From: Sphingomonas sp.
GTDB taxonomy: Bacteria > Pseudomonadota > Alphaproteobacteria > Sphingomonadales > Sphingomonadaceae
Length of the DNA stretch: 12,220 nt
Assembly (NCBI GenBank): GCA_013822915.1
Contig: PNLG01000326.1
Coordinates: forward strand, 1 to 12,220
Direction: 5' to 3'
The position numbers and the translations under genes are program-made. The notes under the pieces were generated by a model. That model saw nothing but the letters and a program-made list of their open reading frames with translations. It made no database searches and had not been told where the DNA came from. Of this stretch, positions 5,443 to 12,185 are shown in pieces (positions within the stretch are counted from its first letter, which is position 1; each line of letters starts with the position of its first letter).

Positions 5443-7911
5443 ATGACCGAATCGATTAGCATGGCATTTGCCTATGACGATGGGGATATCGACACCAACC
5501 GGACAGAAAATCCGTCGCTGAACGCGATGATTGACGCCCGCTATTCGCGTCGTGAAGCGCTGCGCAGCGGCGTTTCGGCGGCAGCGGTTGCGGTGCTGGG
5601 CACCTCGGCGCTTGCGGCCTGCTCGACCGCGCCCGTAGTGCCGACCGTGGACGATCCGCGTCCCGTGGTAACCTTCGGGTCGTCCGGGGCGACGTCGGCG
5701 GGGCGCACAGTGACTCTCACGGGCACCGCGACCGACAATAATGGCGTTGCTTCGCAATCGGTGATCCAGGTATCGGGTCCGGCGGTTACGCTCATTCCGG
5801 GCGCTACCCCTAATGTTTTCACTTTCCTGGCACCTGCGGTCGCGGCCGCGACGCCGCTGGTGTTCCGGTTCCAGGCGACCGACGTTGGTGGTCAGTCGAC
5901 CTCGGCCGACACCACTGTCATGGTATCGCCCGCGCAATTGGGCTTTACCGCGATCGGGCGCAGCCTCGCCGACGTCGTGACTGTCGCGGCCGGGCACACC
6001 GTGTCGGTGCTGTATCGGTTGGGCGATCCCATCAACACCAGCACGCCCGCATTTCGCGGCGATGGCACGGACGCCGGCTATTCCGGCCGTGCCGGTGATC
6101 ACCATGACGGCATTTACTTTTATGGCCTGAACTCGGCGGGCGCGGCACGCGACGACAATAGCAACACGCGCGGCTTGCTGGTGATGAACCACGAAAACAT
6201 CAACGAGCAATATCTGCACGTCAATGGCCAGACCAATGTCGGCGGGGTCCGCCCTGAATCCGAAGCGCTGATCGAAATGGAATGCCACGGGCTCAGCATC
6301 ATCGAAGTGTCGCGCAGCGCGGCCGGTGCGTGGAGCTACACCGTTGGCAGCACTTTCAACCGCCGCATCACCCCGCTGACGCCGATGGTGTTCAACGGTC
6401 CGGCAGCGGGCAACGTGGCGCTGCGCACGGTGTTCTCACCCACCGGGACTACGGGCCGTGGCACGCTCAACAATTGCGCCAATGGCTTCACGCCCTGGGG
6501 CACCAACCTGACGTGCGAAGAAAACTGGGCCGGTTATTTCCGCCGCACACCCGCAACCGACAATCCCAATCGCTCGGCCCGCGAAGTGACCGCGCTGACC
6601 CGCGCAGGCGTCACCAGCAACAACGGCAATTTCGGTTGGTCAACCGTGGTTGCGGCAAGCGCCAGCAACACGATTTTCCGCCGCCACGATGCGCGGGTTT
6701 CGGGGGCGTCGGCGCTCGCCGATTTCCGCAACGAGCCGAACCAGTTCGGCTGGGTGGTTGAAATCGATCCCTATGACCCCACCGCCGCGCCGCGCAAGCG
6801 CACCGCGCTTGGCCGCTTCAACCATGAAGGGGCGTGGCCGGGCAATTTCGTCGCCGGTCGTCGTCCTGCCTGGTATATGGGCGATGACGCGCAGAACGAA
6901 TATCTGTATAAATTCGTGTCGGCGACGCCCTGGGTGCCTGCGGATGCGCAATCGGCCAACCGGCTGAGCATCGGCGATCGTTATCTGGATGCGGGCACGC
7001 TGTTTGTGGCAATCTTCAATCCGGACGGCACGGGCCGCTGGGCGCCGCTGGTGTTCGGCACGGGTCCGCTGACTTCGGCGAACACGACCTATGCCTTTGC
7101 CGATCAGGCCGATGTGCTCATCAATCCGCGCCTCGCCGCCGACGCACTGGGTGCGACCCGGATGGATCGCCCCGAATGGACGGCCGTCAATCCAGTGACC
7201 GGTGAGATGTATCTGACGCTCACCAACAACGCGTCGCGCCGCCCGACCAATACCGACGCGGCCAATCCGCGCGCTTATGTCGATCCGCCAAGCACCGCGG
7301 TCGGCAATCGCAATGGCCATATCCTGCGCCTGCGCGAAACGGGCGATACGACCGAGGCGACCACTTTTGTGTGGGATATCTATGTTTTTGCATCGGGTTC
7401 GGATCTTGACCCGGTCAACATCAACCTGTCGGGCCTCGATACGACGAACGATTTCTCGTCGCCCGATGGTCTGTGGTTTGGTCGTCCGTCGAATGCGATG
7501 GGCCAGATCAATCCGTTCCTGTGGATCCAGACCGACGACGGCGCGTTCCGCGATGTCACCAACAACCAGATGCTGCTCGCCATCCCCGGCACGGTCAATG
7601 ACGGCGCGGTGCGCACGATCAGCAACGCACCCGGTACGACACAGTCGACCCGGGTGGGCCGCGCGCCCGGCACGCAGCTCCGTCGGTTCCTGGTCGGGCC
7701 GGTTGATTGCGAAATCACCGGCATCGACTCCACGCCCGATGGTCGGACGCTGTTCGTCAATATTCAGCACCCCGGCGAAAACGGCACGGTGACATCGCTG
7801 ACCAGCAGCTGGCCGGCGACGCAGGCGACCGGCACGGCGCCGGCGGGCACGCGGCCGCGCTCGGCAACGATCGTGATCACCCGGAACGATAACGGCATCG
7901 TCGGGCTTTGA
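5443..7911 (+). CDS. phoX: PhoX-type alkaline phosphatase, Tat-exported lipoprotein with Ig/PKD-like module
   Basis: PhoX enzymes are Ca/Fe phosphomonoesterases that release phosphate outside the cytoplasm. The 822-residue product has a Tat signal (twin arginines R36-R37 in SRREAL, hydrophobic stretch 43-59) ending in a lipobox LAAC (C60), so it is probably a lipid-anchored protein. Residues about 72-163 form a beta-rich Ig/PKD-like module (VTLTGTATDNNG, FRFQATDVGGQSTSAD). The PhoX (DUF839) domain follows: NHENINE (249-255), TPWGTNLTCEENW with C358, FNHEGAW (459-465), MDRPEW with R576 and E578, and SSPDGLWF with D675. These correspond to the metal-ligand and catalytic motifs of the family. 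ATG 5443 follows AGGGGAG; the GTG at 5428 would put the ribosome site inside the gene. Substrate specificity is not established from sequence. Confidence 0.88.
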   Translation: MTESISMAFAYDDGDIDTNRTENPSLNAMIDARYSRREALRSGVSAAAVAVLGTSALAACSTAPVVPTVDDPRPVVTFGSSGATSAGRTVTLTGTATDNNGVASQSVIQVSGPAVTLIPGATPNVFTFLAPAVAAATPLVFRFQATDVGGQSTSADTTVMVSPAQLGFTAIGRSLADVVTVAAGHTVSVLYRLGDPINTSTPAFRGDGTDAGYSGRAGDHHDGIYFYGLNSAGAARDDNSNTRGLLVMNHENINEQYLHVNGQTNVGGVRPESEALIEMECHGLSIIEVSRSAAGAWSYTVGSTFNRRITPLTPMVFNGPAAGNVALRTVFSPTGTTGRGTLNNCANGFTPWGTNLTCEENWAGYFRRTPATDNPNRSAREVTALTRAGVTSNNGNFGWSTVVAASASNTIFRRHDARVSGASALADFRNEPNQFGWVVEIDPYDPTAAPRKRTALGRFNHEGAWPGNFVAGRRPAWYMGDDAQNEYLYKFVSATPWVPADAQSANRLSIGDRYLDAGTLFVAIFNPDGTGRWAPLVFGTGPLTSANTTYAFADQADVLINPRLAADALGATRMDRPEWTAVNPVTGEMYLTLTNNASRRPTNTDAANPRAYVDPPSTAVGNRNGHILRLRETGDTTEATTFVWDIYVFASGSDLDPVNINLSGLDTTNDFSSPDGLWFGRPSNAMGQINPFLWIQTDDGAFRDVTNNQMLLAIPGTVNDGAVRTISNAPGTTQSTRVGRAPGTQLRRFLVGPVDCEITGIDSTPDGRTLFVNIQHPGENGTVTSLTSSWPATQATGTAPAGTRPRSATIVITRNDNGIVGL

Positions 7912-7932
7912 TCCAAAACGGCTGAAAGAAGG

Positions 7933-7963
7933 TGGGGGGTCGTTTGCAACGGCCCCCCATTTT
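7933..7963 (+). terminator. intrinsic terminator after the phosphatase gene
   Basis: TGGGGGGTCGTT (7933-7944) pairs with AACGGCCCCCCA (7948-7959), with one G-U pair and a three-base loop, followed by TTTT at 7960-7963. It lies 22 bases past the phoX stop. The long GC stem, tight loop and T run make a convincing Rho-independent terminator for the plus strand. Confidence 0.85.
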
Positions 7964-8010
7964 CATGTTATGGCCCCGAGAATAGCTCCGAATTTGAGCC
8001 CACAAACAAG

Positions 8011-8044
8011 AGGGCCGCAGCGCCCTTTCGAGTGCTGCGGCCCT
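8011..8044 (-). terminator. intrinsic terminator after ctrA
   Basis: AGGGCCGCAGC (8011-8021) and GCTGCGGCCCT (8034-8044) form a perfect 11-bp stem with a 12-base loop, about 22 bases beyond the ctrA stop. Read on the minus strand, the stem is followed by the T-rich CTTGTTTG; the plus-strand side is C-rich. It therefore serves ctrA, and with the phoX terminator it insulates the two convergent genes. Confidence 0.75.
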
Positions 8045-8065
8045 TCCCCCCGTTGGAAAATCGGA

Positions 8066-8767
8066 TCAGGCGACTTTGGCGTCGGCCACCCCGTCGGGCT
8101 CGCGCAGCACATAGCCACGGCCCCACACGGTTTCGATGTAATTGTCACCATCGCATGCCATGCTGAGCTTTTTGCGCAGCTTGCAGATGAACACGTCGAT
8201 GATCTTGAGCTCGGGCTCGTCCATCCCGCCATAAAGGTGGTTGAGGAACATTTCCTTGGTCAGCGTGGTGCCCTTGCGCAGCGAAAGCAGCTCGAGCATC
8301 GCATATTCCTTGCCCGTCAGGTGGACGCGCGCGCCGTCGACTTCAACCGTCTTGGCATCGAGGTTGACGGCCAGCTTGCCCGTGCGGATCACGCTTTGCG
8401 AATGGCCCTTTGACCGGCGCACGACCGCGTGGATGCGCGCGACAAGTTCATCGCGGTGGAACGGCTTGGTCACATAATCATCGGCGCCAAAGCCGAAGCT
8501 GCGCACCTTTGAGTCCATTTCGGCATTACCCGACAGGATCAGCACCGGCGTTTGCACGCGCGCGACCCGCAATTTCTTCAGCACATCATAGCCGTGCATG
8601 TCGGGCAGGTTCAGATCGAGGCAGATGATATCGTAATCATAGAGCTTGCCCAGATCCAGGCCCTCTTCGCCCAGATCGGTTGTGTAAACGTTGAAACCCT
8701 CGGACGAGAGCATCAGTTCAATCGCCTTTGCCGTTGTCGGCTCGTCTTCGATCAGCAGCACGCGCAT
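8066..8767 (-). CDS. ctrA: cell-cycle response regulator CtrA
   Basis: CtrA is the OmpR-type response regulator that controls cell-cycle, flagellar and division genes in Alphaproteobacteria, activated by the CckA-ChpT phosphorelay (family knowledge). The receiver domain (1-118) has the acidic pair E7-D8, phosphoacceptor D51 in CLDLNLPDMHG, and K101 in VTKPF. The winged-helix effector domain (about 125-225) contains TGKEYAMLELL, the recognition region ELKIIDVFICKLRKKL and VWGRGYVL, all diagnostic of CtrA. Length is 233 residues, close to the 231 of Caulobacter CtrA. The start at 8767 (MRVLLIEDE) has a strong AAGGGGGGAAG ribosome site; a 15-residue upstream extension has no support. The C terminus is DAKVA, not the AA ending that Caulobacter CtrA uses for ClpXP turnover. 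A CtrA box upstream suggests autoregulation. Confidence 0.97.
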   Translation of the reverse strand: MRVLLIEDEPTTAKAIELMLSSEGFNVYTTDLGEEGLDLGKLYDYDIICLDLNLPDMHGYDVLKKLRVARVQTPVLILSGNAEMDSKVRSFGFGADDYVTKPFHRDELVARIHAVVRRSKGHSQSVIRTGKLAVNLDAKTVEVDGARVHLTGKEYAMLELLSLRKGTTLTKEMFLNHLYGGMDEPELKIIDVFICKLRKKLSMACDGDNYIETVWGRGYVLREPDGVADAKVA

Positions 8768-8827
8768 CTGGCTTCCCCCCTTGGCGGCGCTGCGCGACCC
8801 TGGCTGGCGCAACGCTCTTGAACACCA

Positions 8828-8833
8828 TTAACC
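8828..8833 (+). promoter_or_regulatory. possible CtrA half-site in the ctrA promoter
   Basis: TTAACC in the context CATTAACCA lies 61 bases upstream of the ctrA start. It resembles the TTAACCAT half-site and faces the full box at 8857-8871 in inverted orientation. Short sites such as this are weak evidence alone. Confidence 0.3.
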
Positions 8834-8856
8834 AAAAGATGAATGAAGGTAAAAGG

Positions 8857-8871
8857 TTAATTTGAGATTAA
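8857..8871 (-). promoter_or_regulatory. CtrA box in the ctrA promoter
   Basis: TTAA-N7-TTAA is exact (plus strand TTAA, TTTGAGA, TTAA). On the minus strand the second half extends to TTAACC, the preferred flank. The site is 90 bases upstream of the ctrA start and matches the known pattern of CtrA binding to its own promoter. I could not assign a convincing -10, so the transcription start is unknown. Confidence 0.7.
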
Positions 8872-8882
8872 TCGGCCTCAAT

Positions 8883-8901
8883 CCACGAGTCGTGGCGAGT
8901 C
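8883..8901. promoter_or_regulatory. pair of GANTC (CcrM) sites, one within a 13-bp palindrome, upstream of ctrA
   Basis: GAGTC occurs at 8887-8891 and 8897-8901, ten bases apart. The first is at the centre of the palindrome CCACGA-G-TCGTGG (8883-8895). GANTC is the CcrM methylation site, and methylation state regulates the ctrA P1 promoter in Caulobacter. The second site overlaps the stop codon of the LysR gene. A promoter role is inference, since GANTC sites also occur elsewhere in the window. Confidence 0.35.
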
Positions 8902-9811
8902 AAGCGGGTATCGGCGACGGCGCGTCGCGCATCGCGGCGGTAAGAAAGCTGATCAAAGCGTCAACCCGCGCCGGACGCCGCGCGCCGGGCGGGGTGAGCA
9001 AATGGAGCGCGATCGCCGGGCTGTGCCAGTCGGTCAGGATCGGTTCGACGCGGCCTGCTGCCAGATCGGCGTCGATGATAAAGTCAGGAAGCAGCGCAAT
9101 GCCAAGCCCTGCGCGCAGCGCAGGCAGCATCGCCTCGCCGCTATTGGCGCGCAGGGGACCGACCGCCCGCACCGTTACCTCGGCGCCGCCCGGCCCACGC
9201 AGGTGCAGCGCGCCGCCGACATTGGCATAACCGAGCAAACGGTGCTCGCCGAGTTGCGCGGCGTGACGCGGGCGGCCGTATCGGTCGAGATAAGCGGGTG
9301 CCGCGATAATATGCGTCGCGATGGTGCGCAGCCGCCGCGCGCGCAGCGAGCTGTCGGGCAGGGCGCCGATGCGCAGTGCGATGTCGAATCCTTCGGCGAT
9401 GATGTCGGTTGCCGCGTCCGACAGGCTGAGCTCGATTTCGATCCGCTCATGCGCGGCCAGGAACTGCGCGATCACCGGCGCGACATGCGCAGTGCCAAAG
9501 CTCATCGGCGCGCTCACCCGGATCGGGCCAGCCAGCGCGGTCGCGCCCTCCAGCGCGGCCTCCTCCGCCAGCCGCGCGTCCGCCAACAGCCGCCGGGCAT
9601 GGTCGGCAAGCGTGCGCCCCGCTTCGGTCAGCGTGACGCGGCGCGAGGTGCGGTGGAACAGCGCTATCCCGAGGCGCGCCTCCAGCCGCGCAATCGCTTT
9701 GGAGATCGTCGGTTTTGACAACGCGGTTGCCGCCGCCGCCGCGCTGAACGAGCCATGTTCGGCAACGCAGGCGAAGATCGCCCAAGCTTCGAGATCGGGG
9801 AGGTGCGGCAT
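8900..9811 (-). CDS. LysR-family transcriptional regulator, CrgA-like
   Basis: A 303-residue LysR-type regulator. The N-terminal winged helix-turn-helix (about 5-62) reads FACVAEHGSFSAAAAATALSKPTISKAIARLE, followed by the usual ALFHRTSRRVTLTEAG. After a linker helix, the effector domain (about 88-295) starts with GPIRVSAPMSFG and contains GFDIALRIGALPDSSL, typical of the CrgA/PBP2 subgroup. The start at 9811 (MPHLPDLEAW) has only a weak ribosome site. It is divergent from the pirin gene, and LysR regulators commonly control the divergent neighbour and themselves, so the pirin gene is the likely target. It lies upstream of ctrA on the same strand, but the 132-base gap carrying ctrA control sites argues against a shared operon. 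Confidence 0.92.
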   Translation of the reverse strand: MPHLPDLEAWAIFACVAEHGSFSAAAAATALSKPTISKAIARLEARLGIALFHRTSRRVTLTEAGRTLADHARRLLADARLAEEAALEGATALAGPIRVSAPMSFGTAHVAPVIAQFLAAHERIEIELSLSDAATDIIAEGFDIALRIGALPDSSLRARRLRTIATHIIAAPAYLDRYGRPRHAAQLGEHRLLGYANVGGALHLRGPGGAEVTVRAVGPLRANSGEAMLPALRAGLGIALLPDFIIDADLAAGRVEPILTDWHSPAIALHLLTPPGARRPARVDALISFLTAAMRDAPSPIPA

Positions 9812-9843
9812 TGGCGCGACTTAGTCTAATTAGCACATTTTTG

Positions 9844-9871
9844 GAAACGATATGTTTCTATTGTTTCTATT
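9844..9871. promoter_or_regulatory. putative LysR operator: dyad plus tandem 9-bp repeat
   Basis: In the 114-base gap between the divergent genes, GAAAC-GATAT-GTTTC (9844-9858) is a perfect 5-bp-arm dyad. Its right arm begins a perfect tandem repeat, GTTTCTATT twice (9854-9862, 9863-9871), so three half-sites lie in a row. An 8-bp palindrome CTAATTAG is at 9826-9833. The AT-rich dyad is the size expected for a LysR regulator site and is placed to control both genes. Confidence 0.5.
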
Positions 9872-9925
9872 TATTATCCAGTTGGATGTCCTATTTTCGC
9901 AGCAACAACAGCGAAAGGCTTCATC

Positions 9926-10651
9926 ATGACCACGACCATCACCCCCCAATCCATCGTTGACCGCCGCCCCTTTGCCACGCTGGGCCATGCCGATCATGGC
10001 TGGTTGAACGCGCGGCATCATTTCTCCTTCTCCAGCTATCATGATCCCGACCGCATGGGCTGGGGCGCGATCCGGGTGTGGAATGACGATGAAATCGCGC
10101 CGAACAGCGGCTTTGCACCGCATCCGCACCGAGACATGGAAATTATCACTTATGTCCGTTCGGGCGCGATCACGCACCAGGATTCGATGGGCAATAGCGG
10201 GCGCACCGCCGCAGGCGATGTGCAGGTGATGAGCGCAGGGTCCGGCGTGCGCCACAGCGAATATAATCTGGAGGATGTGCCCACCACATTGTTCCAGATC
10301 TGGATCGAGCCAAAGCGGCTGGGCGGTGCGCCAAGCTGGGGTGCCAAACCCTTTCCCAAGGGCGACCGCAGCGGCAATTTCGTGACCCTCGCCAGCGGCT
10401 ATGCGGAGGATGTGGACGCACTGCCAATCCGCGCCGATGCCCGGTTGCTGGCTGCAACCGTCGCGGCGGGGGAGGTGCTGAATTACACGGTGGCGGCGGG
10501 ACGGCATGCCTATCTGGTCCCTGCGCGCGGCACGATTGAGATTGATGGCGTGCGCATCGACGCGCGCGACGGTGCCGCGCTTGAGGGCGGGCGCCGTGTG
10601 ACCATCACCGCGATTGACGAAGCCGAAATCGTCCTCGTCGACAGCGAATAA
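9926..10651 (+). CDS. pirin family protein, YhhW-type bicupin (quercetin 2,3-dioxygenase family)
   Basis: A 241-residue bicupin with the size and motifs of E. coli YhhW, which has quercetinase activity in vitro; the physiological substrate of these proteins is unknown. The metal ligands are all present in the N-terminal cupin: H66 and H68 in FAPHPHRDME, H110 and E112 in GVRHSEYN, giving a 3-His/1-Glu site. The pirin signature GWLNARHHFSFSSYHDPDRMGWGAIRV-like region is at about 25-51 and GWGAIRVWNDDEIAP follows directly. The start has AAAGG seven bases upstream. The gene is divergent from the LysR regulator and probably controlled by it. It converges with the VanY-type gene with only two bases between stop codons. 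An enzymatic or redox-stress role is inference. Confidence 0.9.
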   Translation: MTTTITPQSIVDRRPFATLGHADHGWLNARHHFSFSSYHDPDRMGWGAIRVWNDDEIAPNSGFAPHPHRDMEIITYVRSGAITHQDSMGNSGRTAAGDVQVMSAGSGVRHSEYNLEDVPTTLFQIWIEPKRLGGAPSWGAKPFPKGDRSGNFVTLASGYAEDVDALPIRADARLLAATVAAGEVLNYTVAAGRHAYLVPARGTIEIDGVRIDARDGAALEGGRRVTITAIDEAEIVLVDSE

Positions 10652-10653
10652 CC

Positions 10654-11400
10654 TCAGCGCTGCGGGAGCGAAAAGCCCGGCACCGCGCCGGGCGAGAGCA
10701 GGCGCGCGGCCCCGTCGGCGGTGGTGGGGCGCGCCGGGAAAGCGGTACGCGCGGCGGCAAAGGTCGCGCGTGCCGCCGCTGCCCCTGGGATCAGCATCGA
10801 CGTGCCAACCCAGCGCCAATGCCATGGCTCCCAAGACACCCCTTGCGCATTGCCAGCGGGAAAGCTCAGCTCAAAGCCGAACTCCGGCCCATGCGCGAGC
10901 AGCCAGCGCCCCGCCGCGGTTGACCCGAAACAGCTGTTGACATCGCCGCAGCCGGGCGAGGGGCGCGTGCCGAAATCAATCGCATAGCCGGTGGCGTGCT
11001 CGCTATAGCCCGGCGGGCCGACAAAGCGGGCGCGGTCGGCGGCGTCGCGGGCGCGCTTTTTGGGGCCGATCGCGCTGCAAAACACCTGGCGCTGGTGCGC
11101 AACCGATCGGTAACAGGAGACGCCGCGCAGCAGCCCCTTCACTTGCGGATCTTCATTCGCCGCCGCCAGCATCCGCGCCAGATCATAGGCGACTTCGGGC
11201 CGCACGTAACACGGCGCGCCGATTGCGAATCCAGCGGGTGCGGCAATCAGGTCCGCCGCGCGCGCTTCGTCATAGCGGATATGGCCCAGCAGGCGCCCGT
11301 CGATCGCGGCCACGTCCTGACGCGGGCAAAGCAGCTCGGCCTGCGCGACGACACCGGGCAGCGCCCACCCCGCCATTACCGCCACTACCGCGCGCTTCAT
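10654..11400 (-). CDS. secreted VanY-type D-alanyl-D-alanine carboxypeptidase (peptidase M15)
   Basis: A zinc peptidase of the M15 family that would trim terminal D-Ala from peptidoglycan stem peptides in the periplasm. Counting from the ATG at 11400 (248 residues), residues 1-21 (MKRAVVAVMAGWALPGVVAQA) form a signal peptide. The M15 features are SCYRSVAHQ (95-103), the zinc motif SEHATGYAID with H135 and D142, and EPWHW with catalytic E191 and zinc ligand H194. Four cysteines in GVSCYRS, VFCSA, PGCGD and NSCFG could form disulfides. The start is set by GGGGGAAG just upstream and by the signal peptide; the 13-residue upstream extension to 11439 is unlikely. An Ala-rich tail (about 205-248) follows the catalytic domain. 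It is divergent from the pseudouridine synthase gene with 68 bases between. Dipeptidase activity instead of carboxypeptidase cannot be excluded. Confidence 0.87.
   Translation of the reverse strand: MKRAVVAVMAGWALPGVVAQAELLCPRQDVAAIDGRLLGHIRYDEARAADLIAAPAGFAIGAPCYVRPEVAYDLARMLAAANEDPQVKGLLRGVSCYRSVAHQRQVFCSAIGPKKRARDAADRARFVGPPGYSEHATGYAIDFGTRPSPGCGDVNSCFGSTAAGRWLLAHGPEFGFELSFPAGNAQGVSWEPWHWRWVGTSMLIPGAAAARATFAAARTAFPARPTTADGAARLLSPGAVPGFSLPQR
10675..10693 (-). other. terminator-like hairpin within the 3' end of the carboxypeptidase gene
   Basis: GCCCGGC (10675-10681) and GCCGGGC (10687-10693) form a perfect 7-bp GC stem with a five-base loop. On the minus strand it is followed directly by TTTT. 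It lies inside the last codons of the VanY-type gene, before the stop codon, so it may be a terminator, an RNA stability element, or a codon coincidence (SPGAVPGFS). Confidence 0.4.
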
Positions 11401-11468
11401 GCTTCCCCCGCGACTGTCTGTGCGACGATGCTCTGGCATGTGACCTTCAACACTGGCAAGAGCCGTTC

Positions 11469-12185
11469 ATGCTTGCTGACCATGTTCTGTTCATTGATGC
11501 CGAAGCGATGGTGATCGACAAGCCCGCCGGCTTGCCGGTTGATGCCCCGCGCGACGGGGGGTTGAGCCTGGAAAACCACCTTCAGGGCCTGACTTTCGGG
11601 TTTCAGCGCTGGCCGGTCGCGGTTCACCGGCTCGACCGCGACACCAGCGGATGCCTGCTGCTGTCGCGCAATCCCAAGGCGCAGGCACGCTTTCAGGCAG
11701 CGTTTGAGGGCGGCATGGTGGCCAAGCGCTATATCGCGGTGCTCGACGGCGTGCCGGTGGGCGAGGACGGGATCATCGACCTGGCGCTGGGCAAGGTCAG
11801 CACGGCGGAGACCGGCTGGCGGATGACCGGCGACGCGCGGGGCAAGCCCTCGCGCACGCACTGGCGGCTGATCCGGGTCGCGGGCGGGCAGGCGCTGGTC
11901 GAATTTCGTCCAGAGACCGGTCGCACCCACCAAATCCGAGTCCACGCGGCGGAGGGGTTGGGGTGCCCGGTGGCGGGCGATCCGGTTTACGGGCAGGCCG
12001 GGCGGCACGGCATGTTGCTTCACGCTGCCGAGCTGTCGGTGCCGCGCGGGGCCAAACCGCCCGTTCACGCGATCGCGCCCACCCCGGCGCGGTTTGCTGC
12101 CATCGGGTTCGACCATCCCGAGCCGAACGCGACTGGCCCGATCGACCCGAGCGCGCCGCCCGCTGCTGCATCGGATCATGGCTGA
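11469..12185 (+). CDS. RluA-family pseudouridine synthase
   Basis: A 238-residue enzyme that converts specific uridines in rRNA or tRNA to pseudouridine. The catalytic motif HRLDRDTSG places the nucleophile at D56, preceded by FIDAEAMVIDKPAGLPVD, the usual start of the RluA catalytic fold. Later motifs are AKRYIAVLDG, FRPETGRTHQIRVHAAEG and GDPVYG, then LLHAAELSVPRG. There is no S4 domain, which fits the RluA/TruC-like branch. The exact target base is not readable from sequence. The start at 11469 gives MLADHVLFID. The frame is open far upstream, but that part is antisense to the VanY-type gene and carries no family sequence. A short Ala/Pro-rich tail ends the protein. Its stop overlaps the ATG of the next gene by eight bases. 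Confidence 0.93.
   Translation: MLADHVLFIDAEAMVIDKPAGLPVDAPRDGGLSLENHLQGLTFGFQRWPVAVHRLDRDTSGCLLLSRNPKAQARFQAAFEGGMVAKRYIAVLDGVPVGEDGIIDLALGKVSTAETGWRMTGDARGKPSRTHWRLIRVAGGQALVEFRPETGRTHQIRVHAAEGLGCPVAGDPVYGQAGRHGMLLHAAELSVPRGAKPPVHAIAPTPARFAAIGFDHPEPNATGPIDPSAPPAAASDHG

Noticed and set aside
6640..7770. 376-codon minus-strand frame inside the phosphatase gene
   Set aside because: Antisense to the PhoX catalytic domain, with Arg/Ile-rich composition typical of shadow frames.
8768..8812. 15-residue N-terminal extension of CtrA
   Set aside because: It would place the strong AAGGGGGGAAG ribosome site inside the gene, and CtrA proteins start at MRVLLIEDE.
9830..10834. 334-codon minus-strand frame opposite the pirin gene
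   Set aside because: It runs antisense through the pirin gene and its metal-binding motifs and into the LysR operator region; no recognisable family sequence.
11223..11468. N-terminal extension of the pseudouridine synthase
   Set aside because: The extension is antisense to the signal-peptide half of the carboxypeptidase gene and Arg/Pro/Ala-rich. Family-like sequence begins at 11469.
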